DNA of 37,852 nucleotides from Hyphomicrobiales bacterium (GTDB taxonomy: Bacteria; Pseudomonadota; Alphaproteobacteria; Rhizobiales; JAJFHC01): contig JAJFHC010000045.1 of assembly GCA_021775835.1 (NCBI GenBank), forward strand, positions 1 to 37,852. The letters run 5' to 3'. This document shows, in pieces, positions 23,491 to 33,143 of this stretch. Under the pieces are notes generated by a model. It ran no database searches, was not told where the DNA came from, and saw only the letters and a program-made list of their open reading frames with translations. Made by a program: the position numbers and the translations under genes. Each line of letters opens with the position of its first letter. The first letter of the stretch is position 1.

Positions 23491-24839
23491 GGCTGTTGCT
23501 CAGAACCGAGATCGAGGTCCGCAGGCGCTACGATGTCTGTTCGTCCGACGCTGAAATAGGTAAACGGCGATGATCGCATTTCTTCCAACGTGTAAACGTT
23601 TCTGAGGTCTACCAGCACCGGATCCACCATATCACCGGCCATGCGATTGAGATCAAGCCCCCTGAATTCGTTCCATTCCGTCAGAATGACAACCGCATGC
23701 GCCCCCTCTGCCACCTTGTAGGAGTCCGACACCCACTCTACATCGGGAAGCAAACGCGACGCAGCAGTCATGGCTACCGGATCGTATGCCAAAATCTCCG
23801 CACCCCGTTCAGTGAGTGCCGGCAGGATGGCAAGCGACGGCGCTTCGCGGACATCGTCAGTACCGGGTTTGAAACTCACGCCCAGAATGCCAATCCGTTT
23901 TCCCGACAGGTCACCCCCAACTGCATCCTGAATCCGGTCAACCATATCGATCTTTCGGCTTTCGTTCGCCGCAATGACACTGTCGACAACCGTCACACTC
24001 ACACCGACATCACGTGCAATCGATGACAACGCTCTGGTGTCCTTTGGAAAACACGACCCGCCGTAGCCCGGACCGGGATGGAGAAACTTTGCGCCGATGC
24101 GTCCATCAAGCCCGATACCGTGAGCCAGGTCCTGGACATTTGCCCCCGTCGCTTCACACAGGTCTGCCATCTCGTTGATGAAGGTTATTTTTGTCGCCAG
24201 AAAAGCGTTAGCGGCATATTTGGTGAGTTCAGCCGTATTCAGATCCGTAAACACGACGGGCGCATTACGCAACGAAAGCGGACGATAAAGGCTTTGCAGG
24301 AGGTCCCGCCCCTTTTCCCCTTCTACACCCACCAGAACCCGGTCGGGATGCATGAAGTCTTCGATTGCGGCTCCTTCACGCAGGAACTCCGGATTGGACG
24401 CGACCTCAAACTCTGCACCGGGATTGGTCTCGCGAATTATTGCTGCAATGCGTTGGGCGGTTCCCACCGGCACAGTCGATTTCGTAACAACCAGGGTAAA
24501 ACCTTCCAGGTTTTCCGCAATCTGGCGCGCTGCATCCTCGACGTAGACCATGTCGGCTGCACCGTCGCCCCGGCGTGACGGTGTGCCGACAGCAATGAAA
24601 ACAATATCTGCCTGTGTTACCGCATCTGCCAATTTGGTCGTAAAGGATAGTCGTTCTGCAGCCATGTTGGTGCGAACTAGAACATCTAGCCCTGGTTCAA
24701 AAATTGGTATCTCACCCTGTCGCAGTCGTTCGATTTTTCCCGCATCCACATCAACGCACGTCACGTTGAAACCAAACTCGGAAAAACACGCCCCGGACAC
24801 AAGCCCCACATAGCCTGTACCAATCATCGCGATACGCAT
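23487..24839 (-). CDS. ugd: UDP-glucose 6-dehydrogenase
   Basis: A 450-residue cytosolic enzyme that oxidises UDP-glucose to UDP-glucuronate with two NAD+. The NAD loop GTGYVGLVSG is at 7-16, the catalytic Cys is C263 in GPGYGGSCFPKDT, and the conserved Lys is in TKYAANAFLA (K207). Further family segments are STVPVGT and SNPEFLREG. The length is normal for bacterial Ugd (RkpK in rhizobia). It is the first gene of a two-gene operon with UDP-GlcA 4-epimerase. A perfect 15-bp inverted repeat lies 36 bp upstream of its ATG. The product is a precursor for acidic surface polysaccharides. The identification is firm; the polymer that uses it here is not known. Confidence 0.93.
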   Translation of the reverse strand: MRIAMIGTGYVGLVSGACFSEFGFNVTCVDVDAGKIERLRQGEIPIFEPGLDVLVRTNMAAERLSFTTKLADAVTQADIVFIAVGTPSRRGDGAADMVYVEDAARQIAENLEGFTLVVTKSTVPVGTAQRIAAIIRETNPGAEFEVASNPEFLREGAAIEDFMHPDRVLVGVEGEKGRDLLQSLYRPLSLRNAPVVFTDLNTAELTKYAANAFLATKITFINEMADLCEATGANVQDLAHGIGLDGRIGAKFLHPGPGYGGSCFPKDTRALSSIARDVGVSVTVVDSVIAANESRKIDMVDRIQDAVGGDLSGKRIGILGVSFKPGTDDVREAPSLAILPALTERGAEILAYDPVAMTAASRLLPDVEWVSDSYKVAEGAHAVVILTEWNEFRGLDLNRMAGDMVDPVLVDLRNVYTLEEMRSSPFTYFSVGRTDIVAPADLDLGSEQQP

Positions 24840-24875
24840 GTTTGCTCGCCTATTGCCTCGAGGATCCAGCCACTA

Positions 24876-24890
24876 CCGTCACGGTGACGG
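24876..24890. promoter_or_regulatory. Operator-like palindrome upstream of ugd
   Basis: CCGTCAC-G-GTGACGG is a perfect inverted repeat of two 7-bp arms around one base, 36 bp upstream of the ugd start in the divergent region with the DUF4864-like gene. This size and form fits a dimeric regulator. Confidence 0.4.
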
Positions 24891-24944
24891 CAATTCCTAT
24901 CCTAGCCATCGTTGCAACACAATGCACCTATCCACCGCCTGACC

Positions 24945-24975
24945 TTGTCAAACCTGACGAATGCTCCAGTATTGT
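24945..24975 (+). promoter_or_regulatory. Possible promoter of the DUF4864-like gene
   Basis: TTGTCA (24945-24950) and TATTGT (24970-24975) resemble -35 and -10 boxes, but the 19-nt spacer is longer than ideal. They lie 55-85 bp upstream of the gene start. Confidence 0.25.
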
Positions 24976-25029
24976 TTATACACACGTTTGTACCTCATCG
25001 GATCAACCGGACTTCAGGAGGTTGTCGTC

Positions 25030-25473
25030 ATGCAGGAGCTTTACAATAGGGTTCACATCGGATTGATCACGCTTTTCGTCGTGTTCATGATGTCGGCAGC
25101 AGCAATGGCACAATCCATAAGCAGCGACGATCAGGCCATATTCCGGCAAATCATTACCGACCAGATTGGTGCATTCCGTGAGGACGACGCGGTGACCGCC
25201 TTTTCGTTTGCCGCACCTGGTGTGCAGCAGAAGTTCAACAACGCCCAGACATTCATCACCATGGTGAAACGGGGCTACCTGCCGGTATACAGGCCGCAGC
25301 AATTCACATTTGGCCCGATATCAGACGAATTGGGTCATCCCACACAAAGAGTGAGCGTCATCGGACCGGACGGGACATTGTGGGTTGCCCTGTACGGTAT
25401 GCAAAAACAACCGGATGGCAGTTGGAGAATTGGCGGTGTAGCGCTCATAAAACCACCTGGCGAAAGCACCTGA
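25030..25473 (+). CDS. Secreted DUF4864-like protein
   Basis: A 147-residue protein with an N-terminal hydrophobic signal (about 8-26, cleavage near AAAMAQ). The mature part matches what I recall of DUF4864: IRQIITDQIGAF-like helix, then FAAPGVQQKF, then FITMVKRGYLPVYRPQQFTFGP. The fold resembles the cystatin/NTF2-like small domains, but no function is known. The ATG at 25030 is chosen because a consensus AGGAGG lies 8 nt upstream; a longer open frame lacks this. It diverges from ugd and is followed by a thioesterase 120 bp later. Location is predicted periplasmic or anchored in the inner membrane. Confidence 0.82.
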   Translation: MQELYNRVHIGLITLFVVFMMSAAAMAQSISSDDQAIFRQIITDQIGAFREDDAVTAFSFAAPGVQQKFNNAQTFITMVKRGYLPVYRPQQFTFGPISDELGHPTQRVSVIGPDGTLWVALYGMQKQPDGSWRIGGVALIKPPGEST

Positions 25474-25592
25474 CTTCAGGTTGCGCAACACATCACCGAG
25501 GCTATAATTCAACCGAACATACGGATGACGGGTGATCGTGGATTTTTCGCACCTGTTAGCCCGCCCCACGGATCACTGGACAACATTGAAAA

Positions 25593-26069
25593 ATGCTAAA
25601 GAATGCTGCTGGCTCAACCGCCATTGAGCCTGACTTCGACATCATGGCACGCGACAATTATCATCGATTTCATCGCGAGATCATACGCTACAACGATCTC
25701 GATCCGCTGGGACACGTCACCAGTATTTCCTTTGTCAGCATGTTTGAGTCTGCGCGTATTCTGTTCATACACGAGAGCGGCAGTCCCGTTGACGGTCCTG
25801 ACTTCGGCTGGATGCTCGTCAGTGTCGACATCGACTATCACAACCAACTACATTTCCCCTGTGACATCGATATCGGAACCCATTTGTTGAAGATCGGCAG
25901 AAGCTCCGTCACGACCATTCAGGGCATGTTTGACGGCACCCGGTGCTGCGCAACTCAGAGATCCGTGCTGGTGCATGTAGACCGGACCACGGACCGTTCC
26001 TCTCCCATTTCCGACGAGGCCCGCTCAGCCCTGATGCTCGCCGCCGGCACGCCCACCCACACAGGATAA
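25593..26069 (+). CDS. Hot-dog fold acyl-CoA thioesterase
   Basis: A 158-residue protein of the 4-hydroxybenzoyl-CoA thioesterase family. The hallmark is [20 protein letters not shown] (about 32-51), where the Asp corresponds to the catalytic Asp of the YxDxDxxGHV motif. The following [15 protein letters not shown] matches the second conserved strand. It should hydrolyse acyl-CoA thioesters. It ends 5 bp before the thiolase start, so the two form an operon, suggesting fatty-acid or other acyl-CoA breakdown. The start is unsure: ATG 25593 or ATG 25644, neither with a good ribosome site. The C-terminal tail looks disordered. Confidence 0.83.
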   Translation: MLKNAAGSTAIEPDFDIMARDNYHRFHREIIRYNDLDPLGHVTSISFVSMFESARILFIHESGSPVDGPDFGWMLVSVDIDYHNQLHFPCDIDIGTHLLKIGRSSVTTIQGMFDGTRCCATQRSVLVHVDRTTDRSSPISDEARSALMLAAGTPTHTG

Positions 26070-26074
26070 GACAC

Positions 26075-27259
26075 ATGAAAGATGCCGTAATTGTTTCCAC
26101 TGCCCGCACACCGATCGGTCGTGCGTTCCGCGGTGCCTTCAACAACACCAAAGCGCCAACAATGGCAGGACACGTCGTCAAGGAGGCCGTTGAACGGGCA
26201 GGAGTGGCCCCGGATGAAGTCGAAGACTGCATCATGGGCGCCGCCATGCAGGCCGGCACGACGGGATGGAATGTCGGGCGCATGAGCGCCATAGCAGCGG
26301 GCTTGCCGGTATCCGTTCCCGGCATGACCATCGACCGTCAATGTGCCTCAAGCCTGATCACCATCGCCACGGCCGCCCGGGCCATCCGCAGCGGCGAAGC
26401 CACGACAATCGTTGCAGGAGGTGTTGAACAGATCAGCCTGGTTCAGAAAGATTTTTTCGGCTGGATTTCCAAGGAAGTCGACAAGACTGTTACCGCGGCG
26501 AACGCATCCGCCTATATGCCCATGCTTCAGACCGCAGAGATCGTGGCAAAAAGGTACGGTATTTCCAGAGACGCACAAGACGAATACGGGCTGCAGAGCC
26601 AGCAACGCACCGCAGAAGCCCAGGCCGCTGGCCGCTTCGATGACGAGATTGTCCCCCTTGCTACAGTCAAGAAACTTGAGAACCGGGAAACCGGGGAAAT
26701 TGCCTACGAAGACGTTACGTTGGCAACGGACGAAGGCAACCGGCCCGGCACCAGTCTCGAAGATCTTGTAAACCTCAAGCCGGTCATCGAGGACGGCTGC
26801 ATCACGGCCGGCAATGCCAGCCAACTCTCCGACGGTGCCACGGCTTGTGTCGTCATGGAATCCAAACACGCAGAGCAAAAAGGACTGCAACCACTCGGGC
26901 TTTACAAAGGCGTAGCCGTGGCTGGCTGCGAACCCGACGAAATGGGGATCGGTCCGGTGTTTGCCGTCCCAAGACTGCTGGAACAAACCGGTCTGACAAT
27001 AGACGACATCGATCTGTGGGAACTGAACGAGGCTTTCGCTGTTCAGGTCCTTTACTGCCGTGACCGTCTGGGAATTCCCGACGACAAACTCAACGTCAAC
27101 GGCGGTGCCATTTCCATAGGTCATCCCTACGGCATGTCAGGCGCCCGCATGGTCGGTCATGCCTTGATCGAAGGCAAACGGCGCGGTGCAAAAAATGTGG
27201 TGGTCACCATGTGCATCGGCGGCGGCATGGGGGCTGCCGGCCTCTTCGAGGTACTCTAA
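26075..27259 (+). CDS. Acetyl-CoA acyltransferase/acetyltransferase (thiolase)
   Basis: A 394-residue thiolase that cleaves 3-ketoacyl-CoA or condenses two acyl-CoA units. Catalytic residues are all present: nucleophilic C90 (DRQCASSL), H350 (GHPYGMSG) and C380 (TMCIGGGMG). The N-terminus [18 protein letters not shown] and the [12 protein letters not shown] loop are typical. The ATG at 26075 is preceded by AGGATAAG; the frame is open further upstream but that stretch overlaps the thioesterase gene. The DRQCASSL form and 394-residue length fit the degradative acetyl-CoA acyltransferase group. It converges with dppF about 100 bp downstream. Confidence 0.92.
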   Translation: MKDAVIVSTARTPIGRAFRGAFNNTKAPTMAGHVVKEAVERAGVAPDEVEDCIMGAAMQAGTTGWNVGRMSAIAAGLPVSVPGMTIDRQCASSLITIATAARAIRSGEATTIVAGGVEQISLVQKDFFGWISKEVDKTVTAANASAYMPMLQTAEIVAKRYGISRDAQDEYGLQSQQRTAEAQAAGRFDDEIVPLATVKKLENRETGEIAYEDVTLATDEGNRPGTSLEDLVNLKPVIEDGCITAGNASQLSDGATACVVMESKHAEQKGLQPLGLYKGVAVAGCEPDEMGIGPVFAVPRLLEQTGLTIDDIDLWELNEAFAVQVLYCRDRLGIPDDKLNVNGGAISIGHPYGMSGARMVGHALIEGKRRGAKNVVVTMCIGGGMGAAGLFEVL

Positions 27260-27361
27260 AAAACATTGAGGGCCGGCGGTTCAGCGCCTGCGCACGCCAT
27301 CCAGGTCATCGACGTCGAATGCGGATCTCAATCGGACAGGGCAAAATTCGCGAACCGCTGA

Positions 27362-28318
27362 CTAATTGCCCAACGGATGAAAGCAGGATACCTGCCGGCC
27401 GTTGACCGGCTCCAGTGTCGGTGAATCCTGTTTGCAGCGATCTGTTGCCGAGCGGCATCTCGGATGAAACGCACACCCCGTGGGCGGGTCGAGGGGAGAA
27501 GGCAGTTCGCCGGTCAGCATGATCCGGTTTTTCTTGCGGGTTGGGTCGGCAACGGGCGTCGCGGACATGAGGGCGGCGGTATAGGGGTGCGAGGGATTTG
27601 CAAATACCGTTTTTGCATCGCCCGCTTCGACAACCTTTCCCAGATACATCACCATAATATCGTCGGCAATGTGTTTCACCACGGAGAGATCGTGGCTGAT
27701 GAACAGGTATGCCAAATCGAGTTCGCCCTGAAGTTCAGCCAATATATTCAACACCTGCGCCTGGATGGAAAGATCTAGCGCTGACACGGGTTCATCAAGG
27801 ACCAGGATTTTTGGCTCAAGCATCAATGCCCGGGCAATCGCGATGCGTTGTCGTTGTCCTCCGGAGAACATATGAGGATATCGCTCATAGTGTTCCGGGC
27901 GCAGGCCCACTCTCTCCATGGTTTCCTCGGCTTTTCGCCGACGGGCCTCAGGTGAAACATCCGTATTGAGTTTAAGAGGCTCCTCCAGAATATATCCAAC
28001 CTTGTGGCGGGGATTGAGGGATCCGTATGGGTTCTGAAAAACGATCTGGATCGTTTGTCGCAACTCGGGAGTATTGACCAGAGTAGGCTTGCCCTCGATC
28101 AGCAATTCACCGTCGGTGGGCCTTTCAATCATTGTCACCACCCGCGCTAGAGTGGATTTCCCGCAACCGGATTCGCCAACGACGGCAAGTGTTTTCCCAG
28201 GCTCGAGGGCAAAGCTCGCGCCGTCCAAAGCCTTCACGGTACCGGGTTTGCGAAAAAAACCACTCCCCACTTCGTAGTGGCGTTTCAAATTGCGCGCTTC
28301 AATCACTGGACCGCTCAT
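27362..28318 (-). CDS. dppF: Dipeptide ABC transporter ATP-binding protein DppF
   Basis: A 318-residue ABC ATPase of the peptide importer. Walker A GESGCGKST is at 48-56, the signature is FSGGQRQR, Walker B is ILVLDEPVSALD, and the switch is ISHDLSV. The C-terminal oligopeptide extension with CAFHPRC, followed by further cysteines, matches the OppF/DppF tail. It overlaps dppD by 4 bp (ATGA) and is the last gene of the operon. Together with DppD it drives uptake through DppB/DppC. All catalytic motifs are intact. Confidence 0.9.
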   Translation of the reverse strand: MSGPVIEARNLKRHYEVGSGFFRKPGTVKALDGASFALEPGKTLAVVGESGCGKSTLARVVTMIERPTDGELLIEGKPTLVNTPELRQTIQIVFQNPYGSLNPRHKVGYILEEPLKLNTDVSPEARRRKAEETMERVGLRPEHYERYPHMFSGGQRQRIAIARALMLEPKILVLDEPVSALDLSIQAQVLNILAELQGELDLAYLFISHDLSVVKHIADDIMVMYLGKVVEAGDAKTVFANPSHPYTAALMSATPVADPTRKKNRIMLTGELPSPLDPPTGCAFHPRCRSATDRCKQDSPTLEPVNGRQVSCFHPLGN

Positions 28319-29310
28319 GATACCGCCACACCCACGTCACTATTAATTGGCTTTCCCTCGGACAAAGGATAGTTGCAAAGCGCAAACCCCAACGTGTCGC
28401 CTTGTCGTTCAACGCTTCGACTGCAACGCTCTGTCGCCAACTCGCAACGTGGCGAAAACAGACACCCCTCGGGTCGATCATGCTGACCGGGGACAACGCC
28501 CGGTATCGACGGCAGTTTTCGTCCGACGGCGCGCTCCGGTAATGCAGACAACAATGCTGCCGTATAGGGATGATGCGGATCGGAAAACAACCCTTCCACA
28601 TTCTGTTCCTCAACCCGCTGGCCTGCATACTGCACTTGAACCCGCTCGGCTGTTTCGGCCACCACACCCATATCGTGGGTAATCAGTATGAGGCCCATGT
28701 CGTTTTCCCGTTGCAGGCGAACGAGCAATTCAAGTATTTGCGCCTGAATTGTCACATCAAGCGCGGTCGTTGGTTCATCGGCTATCAACAATTTGGGGTT
28801 GCATGCCAGTGCCATGGCGATCATGACGCGCTGACTCATGCCACCGGACAATTGATGCGGAAACGCTGAAAGCCGTTTCTCAGGTGCTGGAATTCCAACC
28901 AGATTGAGCAATTCAAGTGAACGGTTCCGCCGCTCAGTTCGATTCATGCCAAGATGGATCTTGAGGGTCTCACCCAGTTGGAAACCAACCGTAAAACATG
29001 GGTTCAGACTCGACATGGGTTCCTGGAAGATCATCGCTATATCTTTACCGATGATCTTGCGCAGCTGTGATTTGGACAATCCGAGCAAACCCTGGCCATC
29101 AAACTCCATAGTGTCGGCGGATACTTTTGCCGTCCAGGGAAGCAATCCCATGAGTGCCAGCATTGACACCGATTTGCCCGAACCGGATTCGCCGACAATT
29201 GATAGAATTTCTCCACGCTCACAGACAATATCAACACTGTCCACGGCACGAAAAAGACCACCGGCAGTCTGAAAGTCTACGGAAAGATTTCTGATCTCGA
29301 GCAGTGCCAT
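28315..29310 (-). CDS. dppD: Dipeptide ABC transporter ATP-binding protein DppD
   Basis: A 331-residue ABC ATPase. Walker A GESGSGKS is at 40-47, the signature is LSGGMSQR, Walker B is LLIADEPTTALD, and the switch is ITHDMGV. The C-terminal tail contains GCLFSPRC, followed by further Cys, as in OppD/DppD. The start is ATG 29310, which shares one base with the dppC stop (TGATG); a GTG one codon earlier is also open. AGAGG lies about 6 nt upstream. It forms the ATPase pair with DppF. Confidence 0.9.
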   Translation of the reverse strand: MALLEIRNLSVDFQTAGGLFRAVDSVDIVCERGEILSIVGESGSGKSVSMLALMGLLPWTAKVSADTMEFDGQGLLGLSKSQLRKIIGKDIAMIFQEPMSSLNPCFTVGFQLGETLKIHLGMNRTERRNRSLELLNLVGIPAPEKRLSAFPHQLSGGMSQRVMIAMALACNPKLLIADEPTTALDVTIQAQILELLVRLQRENDMGLILITHDMGVVAETAERVQVQYAGQRVEEQNVEGLFSDPHHPYTAALLSALPERAVGRKLPSIPGVVPGQHDRPEGCLFSPRCELATERCSRSVERQGDTLGFALCNYPLSEGKPINSDVGVAVS

Positions 29311-30239
29311 CACGACCTCTTGAGCTTCGGGTCGAGTGCATCACGCAGTCCGTCACCCATCAGGTTGATCGCAAGCACGGTAATCAGGATAGCAAGACCA
29401 GGAAATGTGACAACCCACCAGGCCCTTAAAATGAACTCACGCGCTTCGGCCAGCATTGTTCCCCATTCCGGTGTCGGTGGTTGCGCGCCCATACCAAGAA
29501 ATCCGAGCGCTGCCGCATCAAGAATGGCATTCGAGAAAGACAGCGTCGCCTGAACAGTTACCGGACCAAGGCAGTTTGGCAAAATGGTCCGGGTCATCAG
29601 GTAAAACGGAGACGCACCGGCGACTCGTGCCGAAATGACATATTCGCGGTTGAGTTCGCTCAGAACCGATGCCCTTGTCAGGCGGACAAAATGCGGTTGC
29701 AGCACAATCGCAATGGCAATCATCGCGTTAAGCAGTCCAGGGCCAAGAACAGCAACAAGGACCAGAGCGAGCAAAAGCGACGGAAAGGCAAGGATCACAT
29801 CCATGATGCGCATGATGATCGTATCAACCACGCCTCTGAAATAACCCGCCACCAGGCCAATTGAAACGCCGCCCAAAACGGAAATGGCAACAACGACGAC
29901 ACCGATGAAAAGCGAGAATCTCGCGCCATAGATCAGGCGGGAAAGCATATCGCGGCCGACCGCGTCTGTGCCGAGAATGAAGGACCAGTTGCCTGCCTCA
30001 TTCCAGACCGGAGGCAGCAGCAACGCATCTCGGTATTGCTGGTTCGGAGCATGGGGAGCGACCAGCGGCGCAAATATCGCCACGACAACAAGGACAATGA
30101 ACACCCAAAGCCCGATCACAGCGCCCTTGTTTTCTGAGAAATAGAACCAAAACTCCGCCAGCATGCGCTTGCGGGTCTGGGCTCGGGCGGATTTGACGCT
30201 CGCTTCAACCTCGGGATCTGCTGTCTTGGCATCAGTCAT
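29310..30239 (-). CDS. dppC: Dipeptide ABC transporter permease DppC
   Basis: A 309-residue inner-membrane permease. The first helix is at about 40-62, followed by a short periplasmic loop (APHAPNQQYRDALLLPP) and the permease domain, with the family segments FILGTDAVGRDMLSRLIYGARFS and ALGFLGMGAQPPTPEWG. The C-terminus GDGLRDALDPKL is typical. It overlaps dppB by 8 bp and dppD by one base. Length is normal for DppC, in contrast to the long OppC-type protein at 5989-7185. Confidence 0.9.
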   Translation of the reverse strand: MTDAKTADPEVEASVKSARAQTRKRMLAEFWFYFSENKGAVIGLWVFIVLVVVAIFAPLVAPHAPNQQYRDALLLPPVWNEAGNWSFILGTDAVGRDMLSRLIYGARFSLFIGVVVVAISVLGGVSIGLVAGYFRGVVDTIIMRIMDVILAFPSLLLALVLVAVLGPGLLNAMIAIAIVLQPHFVRLTRASVLSELNREYVISARVAGASPFYLMTRTILPNCLGPVTVQATLSFSNAILDAAALGFLGMGAQPPTPEWGTMLAEAREFILRAWWVVTFPGLAILITVLAINLMGDGLRDALDPKLKRS

Positions 30240-31239
30240 GGCGGATCCTCGGATTAATGAGCCCGTAGGTCATGTCGACCAATAGATTGACTATCATTAC
30301 AACGGCAGCAATCAGTAGTAATCCGCTTTGAACCACAGGATAGTCACGGCGAAATATCGAATCGACCATCCATTTGCCGATTCCCGGCCAGGAAAATATT
30401 GTCTCTGTCAGGATTGCCCCTGCAAGCAGCGTCCCTACACTGAGGCCGATGACCGTGATCACCGGAATCATGGCATTTCGCAAGGCGTGGACGCCAACCA
30501 CCCTGCTGGGCGAAAGCCCTTTCGCTTTGGCTGTTCGTACGTAGTCCTCGCCCAGAACTTCGAGCATTGCTGATCGGGTCTGACGTGCGATGACGGCCAG
30601 CGGAATAGTCGCAAGCACAATCGATGGCAACACAAGATGGTGCACCGCGGAACCAAACGCACCCTTTTGGCCGGACAACAAACTGTCAATCAACATGAAC
30701 CCGGTTTCCTGGGGAAAAAAGTAGATGAGCGAGATACGGCCGGACACCGGGGTCCATTGCAGCCACCCCGAGACGACGATAATCAACAACAGGCCCCACC
30801 AGAAAATCGGCATCGAATATCCGACCAAGGCAGTGCCCATGAGCGATTGGTCGATAAAAGAACCGCGCTTGCTGGCAGCGATGATGCCCGCGGGAATACC
30901 GATGCAAATGGCAAGAACGATGGCACAGAATGCCAGCTCGATTGTCGCTGGAAACAGGGTAAAAAACTCAACAAGAACCGGCTTTTTGGTAACCAGGGAA
31001 TTGCCGAAATCCCCACTCAGCAAATCACCGAGATACTCCAGATATTGTTGCCAGATAGGCCGATCATAGCCAAATTCCTTCAACAGCGCGGCATACCGTT
31101 CCTCGCTGAGACCTCGTTCACCGGCCATCAGGAGCACCGGATCGCCAGGCAGCACCCGAACGAATCCAAAAGCCACGATGGTAATCCCGAGAAAGGTCGG
31201 TAGCAGAAGAGCGATGCGCTTGAGGATAAAAGTCAGCAT
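30232..31239 (-). CDS. dppB: Dipeptide ABC transporter permease DppB
   Basis: A 335-residue inner-membrane permease. The opening helix (ILKRIALLLPTFLGITIV) is followed by the RVLPGDP loop and the permease domain, with TAKAKGLSPSRVV and the ending LVDMTYGLINPRIR. It pairs with DppC. Its start lies 311 bp from the stop of dppA, and two stem-loops are found in that gap, so expression of the permease and ATPases may be set lower than that of the binding protein. No strong ribosome site is seen upstream of ATG 31239 (GGGGTCTAGG is a weak candidate). Confidence 0.9.
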   Translation of the reverse strand: MLTFILKRIALLLPTFLGITIVAFGFVRVLPGDPVLLMAGERGLSEERYAALLKEFGYDRPIWQQYLEYLGDLLSGDFGNSLVTKKPVLVEFFTLFPATIELAFCAIVLAICIGIPAGIIAASKRGSFIDQSLMGTALVGYSMPIFWWGLLLIIVVSGWLQWTPVSGRISLIYFFPQETGFMLIDSLLSGQKGAFGSAVHHLVLPSIVLATIPLAVIARQTRSAMLEVLGEDYVRTAKAKGLSPSRVVGVHALRNAMIPVITVIGLSVGTLLAGAILTETIFSWPGIGKWMVDSIFRRDYPVVQSGLLLIAAVVMIVNLLVDMTYGLINPRIRHD

Positions 31240-31429
31240 CAGCCTAGACCCCGGAGTTCAATTGGATACAAGGACAAACGTTCTTCGCTGGGCGCAGAGA
31301 TCCCAGCCATGTCGATGTCAACGTGCATTTGATTTGGATGCATGACTTGCGTTGCCTCACGGATGGTGGAACGAAACCCGATCCATTTCCTCGGGGACTA
31401 TGCCAGTCGCAATTTTCAAGAACATGCAG

Positions 31430-31453
31430 GTCACCGCCATTGTGGCTGGTGAC
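31430..31453 (-). other. Stem-loop in the dppA-dppB gap
   Basis: GTCACC-GCCA and TGGC-T-GGTGAC pair over 10 bp with one bulged T and a 3-nt loop. Its role is unknown; it may protect or pause the transcript. Confidence 0.4.
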
Positions 31454-31507
31454 ACTATCCCTCGCCCTTGTCCCCGCTCGTCCCCACGATACGAGCCAAT
31501 TCAAGAA

Positions 31508-31534
31508 TCGCCCGGGCAAGGAATGCCCGGGCGA
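31508..31534 (-). terminator. Strong GC hairpin just downstream of dppA
   Basis: TCGCCCGGGCA and TGCCCGGGCGA form a perfect 11-bp stem with a 5-nt loop, 17 bp after the dppA stop, followed on the minus strand by TTCTTG. It is likely an attenuator or 3'-end stabiliser that raises dppA mRNA over the rest of the operon; the T-run is weak for a full terminator. Confidence 0.55.
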
Positions 31535-31550
31535 CAAATCGTGTTTGGCG

Positions 31551-33143
31551 TTATTCGGCGATATCCACACCGTCAAAACGATGACTGCCAAGCGGATCCA
31601 TCTTATAGTTTGAAACCTTCTTGGACATCGGCATGAAGACAACCGAATGAGCGATCGTTGCCCAAGGTGCTTCGCGCTTGAAGACAACCTGAGACGCTTC
31701 GTAAAGCTTCGTGCGCTCAGCCTGATCCGAGATGGCTTTCGCTTTGTTGGTCAGGTCGTCGAACTCTTTGTTGCACCACTGCGCACGGTTGGAACCGCCA
31801 ACAGAAGAACAGCTCAGAAGCACGGCAAGGAAGTTGTCCGGATCGCCATTGTCACCCGTCCACCCCAGAAGAACTGCACCGTCACGATCTTCGGCTTTCG
31901 ACAGTTTCAGGTACTCGCCCCACTCATAGGAAACGATTTCAACCTCGACACCGACAGCGGCAAAATCCGCCTGAAGCAATTCAGCCATACGACGGGCATT
32001 GGGGTTGTAGGGACGTGCGACCGGCATGGCCCAGATTTTCATCTTCAGACCCGAGACACCGGCATCGGCCAGCATCTTCTTTGCCTTTGCCGGATCATAA
32101 CCATCGTCGTTGATGGATTCATTGTAGGACCACATGGTCGGTGGTATCGGGTTCTTGGCAGCCTTGCCGGCACCTTCAAAGACGGCGTCCAGAATGGCCT
32201 GCTTGTTGATGGCGTGATTCAATGCCTTGCGCACATTCACATTGTCGAACGGAGCCACTTTCGTGTTGTAGGCAAGATACCCGACATTGAGGCCTTCCTG
32301 CTCCATCACGACCAGATTTGAATCACCCTTCAGATCGGCAATATCGGCTGGATTCGGATAGGGCGCCACATGGCATTCGCCGGCTTTGAGCTTCTGCATG
32401 CGAACCGAGTTATCGGTTGTGATGGCAAAGACAAGATCGTCGATCGGTTGTTTGCCACCCCAATAACCAGGATGGGCCTTGTAGCGGATTACCGCATCTT
32501 TTTGGTACGCGACCATCTGGAACGGTCCGGTGCCAATGGGCTGCTGGTTCAGATCTGCCTGTTTACCGGCACCATCAAGCTTGTCGGCATACTCCTTGGA
32601 AACCACCGAGGCAAAATCCATTGCAAGGTTTGCAACGGTTGGCGATTCCGGCTTGTTCAGCACGAACTTCACTGTCAGGTCGTCGACTTTTTCAACCGAC
32701 TTGATCAGAGCAGGCATGTCCATGGCATTGAAATACTCCCACGAAGTGCCTTCCGTATATTTATGCCACTTGTGGTCTTCCTTGCGCTGACGGTCAAAAG
32801 TGAAGACAACGTCTTCTGCATTGAAATCACGTGTTGGCGTGAAATAGTCGGTGGAGTGAAACTTTACACCGGCACGAAGCTTGAACGTATATTCCAGACC
32901 ATCATCCGATGCTGACCAGCTCTCAGCCAGGCCCGGAATAATTTTCGTGGTCCCACGTTCAAACTCGACCAGACGATTGTAAACCGGACGCGAAGAAGCG
33001 TTGAATGTGGTCCCTGCGGTGTAGAGTGCCGGATCAAATCCTTCCGGCGAACCTTCGGAACAATACACAAGCGTCTTTGCCTGTGCTGTTGTTGCCATCA
33101 GCGCAGCGGCAAAACCGGCTGCGATTAGTATTTTTTTATTCAT
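31551..33143 (-). CDS. dppA: Dipeptide ABC transporter substrate-binding protein DppA
   Basis: A 530-residue periplasmic protein of solute-binding family 5. A signal peptide (1-22, cleavage near AQAKT) precedes the mature start TLVYCSEGSPEGFDP, which is typical of DppA. The family hallmark is FKLRAGVKFHSTDYF (about 91-105). Further conserved segments are PIGTGPFQMVAYQKDAVIRY and DNVNVRKALNHAINK, and two Cys near the C-terminus (LLSCSS..., QWCN) match the DppA disulfide. It should bind dipeptides, possibly also haem or 5-aminolevulinate as in other DppA proteins. ATG 33143 has a strong AGGAGGG site. It is the first gene of dppABCDF. Confidence 0.92.
   Translation of the reverse strand: MNKKILIAAGFAAALMATTAQAKTLVYCSEGSPEGFDPALYTAGTTFNASSRPVYNRLVEFERGTTKIIPGLAESWSASDDGLEYTFKLRAGVKFHSTDYFTPTRDFNAEDVVFTFDRQRKEDHKWHKYTEGTSWEYFNAMDMPALIKSVEKVDDLTVKFVLNKPESPTVANLAMDFASVVSKEYADKLDGAGKQADLNQQPIGTGPFQMVAYQKDAVIRYKAHPGYWGGKQPIDDLVFAITTDNSVRMQKLKAGECHVAPYPNPADIADLKGDSNLVVMEQEGLNVGYLAYNTKVAPFDNVNVRKALNHAINKQAILDAVFEGAGKAAKNPIPPTMWSYNESINDDGYDPAKAKKMLADAGVSGLKMKIWAMPVARPYNPNARRMAELLQADFAAVGVEVEIVSYEWGEYLKLSKAEDRDGAVLLGWTGDNGDPDNFLAVLLSCSSVGGSNRAQWCNKEFDDLTNKAKAISDQAERTKLYEASQVVFKREAPWATIAHSVVFMPMSKKVSNYKMDPLGSHRFDGVDIAE

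Larger units (their letters stand above)
31240..31550. other. dppA-dppB intergenic region, no gene seen
   Basis: 311 bp on the minus-strand operon path with no supported gene; short open frames here lack ribosome sites and family features. It holds two stem-loops, listed separately, which fit a role in adjusting the ratio between the abundant binding protein and the membrane subunits. Confidence 0.5.

Noticed and set aside
27260..27361. Terminator between the thiolase gene and dppF
   Set aside because: Only a long-range GCGGTTC/GAACCGC pairing is found, with no compact stem and no T-run.
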